A stretch of DNA of 64,000 nt from Flavobacteriales bacterium (GTDB lineage Bacteria > Bacteroidota > Bacteroidia > Flavobacteriales_F > PHOS-HE28). The stretch lies in assembly GCA_016788205.1 (NCBI GenBank), contig JAEUTA010000006.1:124001-188000 (forward strand). Direction: 5' to 3'. The number at the start of each line of letters is the position of its first letter. Position 1 is the first letter of the stretch. Positions 57,601-64,000 of this stretch are shown one piece after another. The position numbers and the translations under genes are program-made. The notes beneath the pieces were generated by a model. It was not told where the DNA came from. It saw only the letters and a list, made by a program, of their open reading frames with translations, and made no database searches.

Positions 57601-60191
57601 GGGGCAGCGTTCTCCGTTACGGTCACCGTGGCCGTGGCATTCGTACACGGTGCTGTGCCCGTAACCGTGTAGGTGTAAACGCCAGAGGTCATCGTTGCCG
57701 GGTCATAGTTCCCACCGACCACAGTGCTCGGGCCGCTCCACGTACCACCTGCCTGCGGCGTGCCACCTAGCGAGGCGCTCAGGGCGACACTTGCACCGTT
57801 ACTGCACACATCCAACGTCCCGTTCGTGCCAGCGTTCGGGGCGCCGTTCTCCGTGACCGTTACCGTGGCGGTGGCATTCGTACACGGTGCTGTGCCGGTG
57901 ACCGTATACGTGTAAACGCCGGGTGTCATCGTCGCTGGGTCATAGTTCCCACCGGCCACTGCGCTCGGGCCGCTCCACGTACCGCCTGCTTGCGGGGTGC
58001 CACCTAGCGACGCGCTCAACGCGACACTTGCATCGTTACCGCACACATCCAACGTCCCGTTCGTGCCAGCGTTCGGGGCAGCGTTCTCCGTTACGGTCAC
58101 CGTGGCCGTGGCGTTCGTACAAGGTGCTGTGCCGGTGATCATATACGTGTAGACGCCAGGGAGCATCGTCGCTGGGTCATAGTTCCCACCGGCCACTGCG
58201 CTCGGGCCGCTCCACGTACCACCTGCCTGCGGCGTGCCACCTAGCGAGGCGCTCAGGGCGATGCTAACACCATTGCTACAAAGCGTGACCGAACCGTTGG
58301 TTCCTGCGACCGGCTGCGTATTCTCGGTGACGGTTACCGTAGCGGTGGCGTTCACACAGGCTCCAGAACCCGCCACCGTATACGTGTAGACGCCGGGGAG
58401 CATCGTTGCCGGGTCATAGTTCCCACCGGCCACTGTGCTCGGGCCGCTCCATGTACCACCTGTTTGCGGGGCGCCACCCAGCCTAGAGACAAGCCCCACC
58501 GAAGAGCCGTTCGAGCAGATCGAAAGCGTTCCGTTCGTGCCCGCGTTGGGAGGAGCGCTTTCGCTCACAGTGACCGTGGCCGAAGCGTTGGGACATGGCG
58601 CCACACCGGGGACCGTGTAGGTATAGATACCGGGAGCCATCGACGCCGGATCATAAACACCACCGGCTATCGGGCTCGGGCCGCTCCATGTGCCGCCGGA
58701 TTGGGGAGTTCCCCCCAGCGCATCGATCAGTGGTTCGGACGCAGCGTTCGCGCAGATCGCGAGCATACCGGAAACACCGGGGTCCGCACCACCATTGGCG
58801 TTCACGGTCACCAGGGCAGCATCGGTCTGACATCCGTTGCCCACCCGATAGATGTAGGCGCCGAATGGATCCGCGGAAGGTGTGAACGAACCACCATGAA
58901 CCGCGCCGTTGGGGTCGGTCCATACGCCACCCAGGTCCGGTGTACCACCCAAAAGCGGGAACAGCGCGATCGCGGGTCCAGCTGCGCAACTGCTAACACC
59001 ACCATCCACACCTGCGTTCGGGGGAACAGCGGGAGGTTCCACAACGGTGATCAGGATGGAGGTCGACGCCTCGTTCGGGATGGGGCACGCGTTGTCGCGC
59101 GCGGTCACAAGGATATTCGCGGGCGAATACGCCGGATCCGGGGTCCAGCACAGTCGGCCGACAACGGGGTTGGAACCGGTGATCGTGAAGGTGGCTCCCG
59201 GTAGCAGGGCGGCCACGTTGGAGGTCAATGTGATCGCCCCGGGATCGGCATCCGTGAACGGTATGTCCACACAAAATGGCAACCCATCACATACCTCGAT
59301 GCTTCCTGCGCTGGTGATGAAGCCTGTGGTGCTATTGGTAAGACCCGTGGTGAGCGGTGGTGTATTGGAACAATTGGAGACCACGAAAAGGAAATCGCGC
59401 ATCACCGTGCCCAAGGGAATGCCGTTCACATCGTAGGTGGTCACCTGTACCACGACCACATAGCTGCCGGTGGTCGTAGGAGTGAATCCGATCTGGCCGG
59501 TAGCGGGGTCGATCGTTATCCCTGGAACAGGCTCAGTTCCCGTGAACCCGGGGGAATAGGTGATGTTGGTGGGCGCCGGCGCCGCGAACCGCGCCGAGAT
59601 CAACTCGAACGACATGGTGTTGCCATCGGGGTCATTGAAGCCCGTGTTGTACAGCACTGGCTCGTTCACGCACACGAAGGGGATGGAATTGTCCGCCAGT
59701 GCAGGTGAAGAATCGCACAACCCTCCCGCATTGTTGACCGTGGCTTCCAAATACATGCCGGGCGTGCCGCTGGTGTTCTGCAATCCGGTTCGGCAACAGA
59801 TGTTCCAAGAGATCGTCCAGTCGTCACAGGGCGAGAGGAAAAGGTTGACGCGGAACTGGTAGTGCCGTATGCCCGGTAACGTTCCGCCATTGCATGTACT
59901 GTTGGGAATGGCGGCCCCGCACAACTGCGACACTTCCTCGGTGAGCACCAAGGGAAGGTTGTTCGCCGTGAAGGTCACACCGCAGTCGTTGGAGAGCTCC
60001 AAGCTCTGGCTCGTTAGCGGCGCGCCGGAGCAATCCAGGTAAACATCGAGCGTCACCTCGAAGAAATTACCGCCGAGGCAACGGTAGGTGATATTACCGC
60101 CCGAGTAATGGTCGGCCCGAACGTGCTGGGCACTGCACGTACCCAGCAGGATGAGCAACAGCCCAAAGAGGTTGGAGCGGGAGAGTTCCAT
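54672..60191 (-). CDS. Giant T9SS type B surface protein with 15 tandem 79-residue repeats
   Basis: The 1839-residue protein starts with a signal peptide ending near CSAQ. An N-terminal domain (about 28-150) holds HYSGGNITYRCLGGNFFEVT, a motif I recall from large Bacteroidota surface proteins. Cadherin-like segments follow to residue 389 (TGQIGFTPTTTGSYVVVVQV). Residues 390-1577 are 15 tandem units of 78-81 residues, each with two cysteines and a core like GGTWSGPSTVAGGNYDPATM then GVYTYTVTG. A PKD-like domain (about 1664-1742) and a type B sorting domain (about 1745-1839, FVPNTFTPDGDGNNDGF) end the protein. It is probably a cell-surface or released adhesin. The first gene of a PorP/SprF pair that often accompanies type B cargo is not seen. 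A TAACTTCG box lies at 60236-60243. Confidence 0.92.
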   Translation of the reverse strand: MELSRSNLFGLLLILLGTCSAQHVRADHYSGGNITYRCLGGNFFEVTLDVYLDCSGAPLTSQSLELSNDCGVTFTANNLPLVLTEEVSQLCGAAIPNSTCNGGTLPGIRHYQFRVNLFLSPCDDWTISWNICCRTGLQNTSGTPGMYLEATVNNAGGLCDSSPALADNSIPFVCVNEPVLYNTGFNDPDGNTMSFELISARFAAPAPTNITYSPGFTGTEPVPGITIDPATGQIGFTPTTTGSYVVVVQVTTYDVNGIPLGTVMRDFLFVVSNCSNTPPLTTGLTNSTTGFITSAGSIEVCDGLPFCVDIPFTDADPGAITLTSNVAALLPGATFTITGSNPVVGRLCWTPDPAYSPANILVTARDNACPIPNEASTSILITVVEPPAVPPNAGVDGGVSSCAAGPAIALFPLLGGTPDLGGVWTDPNGAVHGGSFTPSADPFGAYIYRVGNGCQTDAALVTVNANGGADPGVSGMLAICANAASEPLIDALGGTPQSGGTWSGPSPIAGGVYDPASMAPGIYTYTVPGVAPCPNASATVTVSESAPPNAGTNGTLSICSNGSSVGLVSRLGGAPQTGGTWSGPSTVAGGNYDPATMLPGVYTYTVAGSGACVNATATVTVTENTQPVAGTNGSVTLCSNGVSIALSASLGGTPQAGGTWSGPSAVAGGNYDPATMLPGVYTYMITGTAPCTNATATVTVTENAAPNAGTNGTLDVCGNDASVALSASLGGTPQAGGTWSGPSAVAGGNYDPATMTPGVYTYTVTGTAPCTNATATVTVTENGAPNAGTNGTLDVCSNGASVALSASLGGTPQAGGTWSGPSTVVGGNYDPATMTSGVYTYTVTGTAPCTNATATVTVTENAAPNAGTNGTLDVCSNGASVALSALLGGTPQAGGTWSGPSTVAGGNYDPATMLPGVYTYMITGTAPCTNATATVTVTENAAPNAGTNGTLDVCGNGASVALSASLGGTPQTGGTWSGPSAVVGGNYDPATMNAGVYTYTVLGTTPCTNAAATVTVTENSPPDAGTSGTLDACSNGAGVALSASLGGSPQAGGSWSGPSTVVGGQYDPATMVSGVYTYTVNGTAPCTNAIATVTVNETGSPNAGTDGAITLCSSGTAVDLFAQLGGAPDAGGTWSGPSALVGSNYDPATMTPGVYTYTLNATAPCSSANADVMVTEEIPLSAGANATLPLCEGAPVQVLFDVLQGEPDGGGEWSGPAGSFSGQFDPGTDPGGVYTYAHVGVNCPSAMATVTINIQAGPDAGQDVSLSLCSNSGSAQLFDLLGGTPDGGGIWTLPNATPAPSIFDPLQSDGGTFIYTVSGGVDCPNDQATVSIVVHLSPRSGTSGTLPLCANASVGSLFEGLTGTLDAGGAWTAPDGSAHSSTIDPANDVAGLYTYTVTGIAPCVSAASTVNVLIAPVPNAGEDAVAVQCSSNAPFQLTAALAGSPQTNGSWHGPDGEVVSALFAPASDESGTYTYTVNGTAPCGNDQATLVVVVHQAADAGSSTTVQVCENAAEQLDLLQQLIGTPDPSGSWIDPEGGSFDGTLAPADDMAGPYTYAVAASAPCPAAVAIVDVIIIPTPVATLSVVGADGCAPAEVTLSSSYSGSGSCQWTLWNGETINDCAPITRSIEEPGSYGASLVIDAGNGCGVVTVDAPALFELFGRPQAAFLHLPEVVNTLDPLVGFHNTSVGGNSFLWDIAGFTTSTDLHTSFTFPTEFAAEYTVCLTAVASANCVDTACHTITIEDGLNVFVPNTFTPDGDGNNDGFKPLLIGADPDSYRFYIFDRWGQPLYETNDPAATWDGNFSDGTEVPIGVYVWKLVVKDAVTTSRVERVGHVTLLR
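55461..59024 (-). repeat. Fifteen tandem coding repeats of about 237 bp
   Basis: Units of 78-81 codons fill this stretch of the giant surface-protein gene. The middle units have an exact 237-bp period: ACATCC of one conserved site recurs at 57334, 57571, 57808 and 58045. The outer units are more divergent. Confidence 0.9.
57132..58316 (-). repeat. Near-identical core of the repeat array (units 4-8)
   Basis: Five consecutive 237-bp units differ by only a few bases each, for example GGNYDPATM and TNATATVTVTEN are unchanged in all. Such uniformity suggests recent duplication or gene conversion, and a copy number that may vary between strains. Assemblies from short reads may collapse it. Confidence 0.8.
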
Positions 60192-60495
60192 TGACCGAAA
60201 TACCGCCTTCGTTGCTGTGGACCAGTAAAAGCGCGCGAAGTTAATCGTCTAACTCCCCTGAAAAACAAGGAGTAGCGTGGTGTTCGACGAGTTCACACAA
60301 CCGCCCTCCGAACCCTTGTTACGGACCCCTTCAATTAACGTTCCCGGAACACGGCCGATCGGGTGCATCCGATTACTTTTGCCGGGCTCTGGAGAGGCCT
60401 ACCGCCGCCGGGTCCAAGAACGGCGGCATTCAAGGCTGTCCGAGTGACCTCAAGCGACGGGCCCCGATCCAGGCAGAACTTCTTCCTTTCGTCGC
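60192..60495. other. 304-bp divergent promoter region
   Basis: This is the region between the giant surface-protein gene (minus) and a TonB receptor (plus). It holds a weak -7 box for the former (TAACTTCG, 60236-60243) and an exact one for the latter (60374-60381). Nothing else is apparent. Confidence 0.55.
60374..60381 (+). promoter_or_regulatory. -7 promoter element TACTTTTG upstream of the TonB receptor
   Basis: This is an exact TAnnTTTG match, 114 bp before the receptor ATG. It implies a leader of about 105 bases, the longest of the leaders inferred in this window and room for RNA-level control. Confidence 0.5.
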
Positions 60496-63018
60496 ATGAA
60501 GAGAGCCCTACCCTTTGTCTTCTCGCTGTTGGCCTCCGCCGCTTGGGCGCAGTCCGATACGACCGTCGCCCCTGTTACACCGGACACCACGGTGACCAAT
60601 CGGCCGCAGACACCGATCTTCACCATCACCTCCGATGACCTGGATTCGGAGCTGGGTTCGCAGGACATCTCGGGCATCCTTCAATCATCGCGCGACGTGT
60701 TCACGGCGGTGGCGGGCTTCAACTTCGGGTCGGCGCGTTTCCGCATCCGCGGCTACGATTCCGAGAACACACTGGTGACGATCAACGGTGTACTGGTGAA
60801 CGATCTGGAGACGGGCTGGGCACAATGGAGCAGCTGGGCCGGGTTGAACGATGTGACGCGCTGGATGCAGGTGAAGACAGGCATCGGCCCCACCCGCTAC
60901 AACTTCGGCAGCATCGGGGGCAGCTCCGACATCAACGTACGCTCAAGCAGCCTTCGCAAAGGCATCCGCGTCTCTTACGCATCGGCCAATCGCGCTTATC
61001 GCAACCGGGTGATGGTAACGGGATCCACAGGCATGCTCAAGAACGGCTGGTCCTTCAGCTTCAGCGGTTCGCGCCGTTGGGCGGAAGAAGGCTACGTGGA
61101 GGGCACCTCCTTCGATGCCTATGCCTACTTCCTCGCTGCGGAGAACAAGATCAACGAGCACCACAGTGTGAGCTTCTCGGGCTTCGGCGCGCCCATCGTG
61201 CAAGGCCGCGCCGGTGTTGCGGTACAGGAGACCTACGACCTGAGCGGCACGAACTACTACAACCCGAACTGGGGCTACCAGGATGGCAAGAAGCGCAACG
61301 CGCGCATGACCTTCGACCACAAGCCGATGTTCATGTTCAGCCACTTCTACAAGAAGGATAAGGTGGACTGGACCACGAGCCTGTTCTACACCTTCGGTCG
61401 CGATGGTTCTTCGGGCCTCAACTGGTTCGACGCGAAAGACCCCCGCGCGGATTACTACCGCTACCTGCCGAGCTATTACCAGGAGACGGACCCCGCCTTA
61501 TTCGCCCAGCGCCAGGAACAATGGCGTACGGATGTGAACGCACGCCAGATCGATTGGGACCAGCTGTACTTCGCCAACGGCAAGAACCTGTATACCGTAC
61601 TGAACGCGAATGGCACCGGGGAATCCATCACGGGTAACCGCAGCAAGTACATTCTGGAAGAGATGCGCGCGGATCCGGTGCGTGTCGGCATCAACAGTGT
61701 ATGGAACAAGCAGATCGATGATTCGCGCCACCTGACGGTGGGCGGCAGCATCAACCACCAGCGCACACACTACTTCAAGACCGTTGAAGACCTGCTCGGT
61801 GGCGACTTCTGGGTGGACATCGACCAGTTCGCTGATCGCGACTTCAATGACACACTGATCTCGCAGAACGACCTGGACCGCCCCAACAAGGTGGTGGACG
61901 AGGGCGATGTGTTCGGTTGGGATTACTACATCAATACGCGTCTCGTCAACGCCTTCGGCCAGTACGAGAAGAAGTGGCAGAACGTGGAGGCCTACGTGGG
62001 CGCATCGCTCGCGAGCAGTTCGTTCTGGCGTGTAGGCAACGTGCGCAACGGCCGCTTCCCGAACGACTCCGAAGGCAAGGGCAGCGTGAACAGCTTCTTC
62101 AACATCGGCCTCAAAGCCGGTGGTATCTACAAGCTCACCGGTCGCCACTTCATCGCCGCGAACGCCGCCTACCTGAACCGCCCACCGGCAACGAGCATCT
62201 CCTACCTCGCCCCACGCATCCACGATGCCGTAGTGCCGGGCCTCACGAGCGAGTCCGTGTACAGCGGTGATATCGGGTATGTGGTGCGCTTCCCCAAAGT
62301 GAAGGGCCGTGCCACCCTGTACTACAGCAAGATCATGGACCAGGTGTGGTCGCGCAGCTTCTACCACGACGAGTACCTCACCATCGTGAACTACAACATG
62401 ACCGGCGTGGACCAGATCAACCGCGGGGTTGAACTGGGCTTGGAAGCCAACCTGACCAGCACCTGGCAGATGACCGCGGTGTACGCTGGCGGTGATTACC
62501 GCTACGCTTCGCGCCCCACGGCCACCATCACACGCAACAACAGCCCCGAGATCTTCGCGGCGGACCGCACGGTGTACTGGAAGGACTACAAAGTGGGTGG
62601 CATGCCGCAGACGGCTGCTTCGCTCGGCTTCCGTTACAACTCGCCCAAATTCTGGTTCGCGGGCATCAGCGGCAACTGGTTCGGCAACATCTACCTGGAT
62701 CCGAACCCCGACCGCCGCACAGAGGCTGCCGTGGACAACCTCGTGACCGATGACCCGCAGTGGGATGCGCTGCTGACCCAGGAGAAGCTGGACGACAACG
62801 TGACCGTGGACCTTTTCGCGGGCAAGTCGTGGATGGTGAAGAAGAAATACCGCGTGGCGTTCAACCTCTCGGTGAGCAACGTGCTCAACAACAAGGATTT
62901 CAAAGTGGGTGGCTTTGAGCAGCTCCGTTACGACCGCATGGACGTGGATCGTTTCCCACCCAAATACAGTTACCTCTTCGGGCGGAACTACTTCGCCATG
63001 TTGACCTTCAGCTTCTGA
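60496..63018 (+). CDS. TonB-dependent outer-membrane receptor
   Basis: The 840-residue protein has a signal peptide (MKRALPFVFSLLASAAWAQ) followed after a short linker by a plug domain: ITSDDLDSELGSQDISGILQ, FRIRGYDSENTLVTINGVLV and YNFGSIGGSSDINVRSSS. It has no carboxypeptidase-like domain in front. The barrel follows, ending in the BAM-type strand YLFGRNYFAMLTFSF. It imports a large or scarce substrate using TonB; the ligand is not evident. The next gene, a DUF5689 lipoprotein, begins at or just after its stop, and this receptor-lipoprotein pair is a usual Bacteroidota arrangement. Confidence 0.93.
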   Translation: MKRALPFVFSLLASAAWAQSDTTVAPVTPDTTVTNRPQTPIFTITSDDLDSELGSQDISGILQSSRDVFTAVAGFNFGSARFRIRGYDSENTLVTINGVLVNDLETGWAQWSSWAGLNDVTRWMQVKTGIGPTRYNFGSIGGSSDINVRSSSLRKGIRVSYASANRAYRNRVMVTGSTGMLKNGWSFSFSGSRRWAEEGYVEGTSFDAYAYFLAAENKINEHHSVSFSGFGAPIVQGRAGVAVQETYDLSGTNYYNPNWGYQDGKKRNARMTFDHKPMFMFSHFYKKDKVDWTTSLFYTFGRDGSSGLNWFDAKDPRADYYRYLPSYYQETDPALFAQRQEQWRTDVNARQIDWDQLYFANGKNLYTVLNANGTGESITGNRSKYILEEMRADPVRVGINSVWNKQIDDSRHLTVGGSINHQRTHYFKTVEDLLGGDFWVDIDQFADRDFNDTLISQNDLDRPNKVVDEGDVFGWDYYINTRLVNAFGQYEKKWQNVEAYVGASLASSSFWRVGNVRNGRFPNDSEGKGSVNSFFNIGLKAGGIYKLTGRHFIAANAAYLNRPPATSISYLAPRIHDAVVPGLTSESVYSGDIGYVVRFPKVKGRATLYYSKIMDQVWSRSFYHDEYLTIVNYNMTGVDQINRGVELGLEANLTSTWQMTAVYAGGDYRYASRPTATITRNNSPEIFAADRTVYWKDYKVGGMPQTAASLGFRYNSPKFWFAGISGNWFGNIYLDPNPDRRTEAAVDNLVTDDPQWDALLTQEKLDDNVTVDLFAGKSWMVKKKYRVAFNLSVSNVLNNKDFKVGGFEQLRYDRMDVDRFPPKYSYLFGRNYFAMLTFSF

Positions 63019-63041
63019 TGCCCATGCAACCCTTTTCCGTG

Positions 63042-64000
63042 ATGAACTTCCGCACCGTAGTACTCGCTCTTGCCGTGGCCGTTGTCGCCGTGGCATGTAA
63101 GAAGGAATTCGATTCGCCGCCGGAACGCACACTGCCGACAGGGCAGGTATTGACCGTCGCACAGCTGCGCTCACTTTTCACGGGTACACCGAAGCGCTTC
63201 GGTGGTGATAGCTCGGTCTATGCCGTGGTCACCGCAGATGAGCAGAACGGGAACCTGTACAAGAACATCTATATCCAGGATCACACCGGGGCCATCGTCA
63301 TGCGCCTGTTGAACAGCGGTGGCCTTTATCAGGGCGATAGCATCCGCATTTACCTGCCGGGTACCGTGCTGGGTAGCTATGCAGGCATGCTGCAACTGGA
63401 TAGCGTGGACGTGGACAATAACGTGGTGAAACAAGCCACGCAGGTGAACAAGACACCTGAGACGGTCACCCTCGACCAGATCACACCAGCGATGCAAGGT
63501 CGTCTTGTCCGCATCGAGAACGTGGAATTCCCCGTTGCCGAGATCGGACAGACGTACGCCGATGCCGTGAACCAGACCACGGTGAACCGCACCCTGACCG
63601 ACTGCACCAACGAAGTGCTGGTGCGCACAAGTGGTTACGCGAATTTCGCCGGGCAAGCGCTGCCGAGTGGAAATGGAACGTTCACGGGGGTGGTGGGGCA
63701 GTTCAATAGCGACATGCAGTTGTTCATCCGCAATGTGAACGAGGTGCAATTGTTCGACAATGCAGCACGCTGCGAGCCACTTCCGGAGCTCTGCCCTGCG
63801 GTCGCCAGCGTGAACGAGAATTTCAGCTCGGCGGTGAGCAATGTCAATCTCGCCTTGAACTGCTGGGTCAATACACCCCAGGTAGGCTCACGCGTATGGC
63901 GGGGATATGACATCAGCGGGGAAATGACGGCTCAAGCCACCGCCTTTGGTTCCGGGAACGCGAGTGATATCACCTGGTTGATCTCACCCGTGGTCACTTA
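63042..64000 (+). CDS. DUF5689 surface lipoprotein, cut by window edge
   Basis: The frame is open to the last base, giving about 320 residues. A lipoprotein signal (MNFRTVVLALAVAVVAVAC) is followed by a DUF5689 domain: SSVYAVVTADEQNGNLYKN, IYIQDHTGAIVMRLLNSGG and YQGDSIRIYLPGTVLGSY, an OB-like fold. After about residue 245 a second domain begins (VNENFSSAVSNVNLALNCWV), resembling choice-of-anchor modules. In-frame ATGs at 63018, which overlaps the receptor stop, and 63024 would add eight or six residues. It is likely the surface partner of the preceding receptor. Confidence 0.85.
   Translation, partial: MNFRTVVLALAVAVVAVACKKEFDSPPERTLPTGQVLTVAQLRSLFTGTPKRFGGDSSVYAVVTADEQNGNLYKNIYIQDHTGAIVMRLLNSGGLYQGDSIRIYLPGTVLGSYAGMLQLDSVDVDNNVVKQATQVNKTPETVTLDQITPAMQGRLVRIENVEFPVAEIGQTYADAVNQTTVNRTLTDCTNEVLVRTSGYANFAGQALPSGNGTFTGVVGQFNSDMQLFIRNVNEVQLFDNAARCEPLPELCPAVASVNENFSSAVSNVNLALNCWVNTPQVGSRVWRGYDISGEMTAQATAFGSGNASDITWLISPVVT

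Noticed and set aside
57132..58316. Regular repeats as a CRISPR array
   Set aside because: The period is 237 bp, the repeats are coding and in frame, and there are no short unique spacers.
61498..63174. A 558-codon minus-strand frame over the TonB receptor
   Set aside because: The receptor frame has a full plug and barrel; the antisense frame has no recognisable protein.

Overview
This window is chromosomal DNA from a Bacteroidota bacterium, most likely an uncultured, fairly GC-rich member of the Flavobacteriales. The lineage call rests on gldB and gldC, type A and type B secretion-system-9 (T9SS) C-terminal signals, a HmuY/TonB-receptor pair, DUF5689 and DUF6268 proteins, start codons without Shine-Dalgarno sequences, and repeated copies of the Bacteroidota sigma -7 element TAnnTTTG. 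I see no rRNA, tRNA, CRISPR array, phage or insertion sequence. The replicon looks like a stable core chromosome.

Layout. Positions 1-4361 (minus) hold an ArnT-like glycosyltransferase, a HmuY-like T9SS cargo protein and the start of its TonB-dependent receptor. Positions 4441-6503 (plus) encode a histidine kinase and an OmpR-type regulator. A spacer with four copies of GATGATCGAT leads to a 35-residue Lys/Ala protein (6836-6943). Positions 7321-23817 (minus) are a complete, tightly overlapping division and cell-wall (dcw) operon running mraZ-rsmH-ftsL-ftsI-murE-mraY-murD-[murD C-terminal domain]-ftsW-murG-murC-ftsQ-ftsA-ftsZ, followed by yqeY. An array of MraZ boxes lies upstream of mraZ. 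murF is absent, and an extra free-standing MurD C-terminal domain sits between murD and ftsW.

Positions 24305-33356 carry an alpha/beta hydrolase, engB, gldC and gldB, a PorT-like barrel, nadE, envelope proteins, a membrane-bound metallophosphoesterase, a DUF6268 barrel and an ECF sigma factor. The sigma factor is followed by a 699-residue anti-sigma-like membrane protein. Positions 35472-42564 (minus) hold the KorAB 2-oxoacid:ferredoxin oxidoreductase and a run of trmB, an alkyltransferase-like gene, a STAS-like gene, mrp, nifU and a secreted protein. Positions 42725-54611 mix a glycosyltransferase, a secreted nuclease, a PhoR-like kinase, a Na/Pi-PhoU transporter, a LuxE-like enzyme, tyrS, an epimerase, and an operon of a GT2 glycosyltransferase, dihydroorotase and DUF4296 lipoprotein. 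Positions 54672-60191 encode a 1839-residue T9SS type B protein with 15 tandem 79-residue repeats. The window ends with a TonB-dependent receptor and a DUF5689 lipoprotein cut by the edge.

The main theme is the cell envelope: peptidoglycan synthesis and division, surface secretion and gliding, and outer-membrane uptake. The most unusual items are the intact MurD C-terminal-domain gene inside the dcw operon, the tiny KKAA protein behind phased repeats, and a recurring promoter layout that implies leaderless or face-to-face overlapping transcripts.
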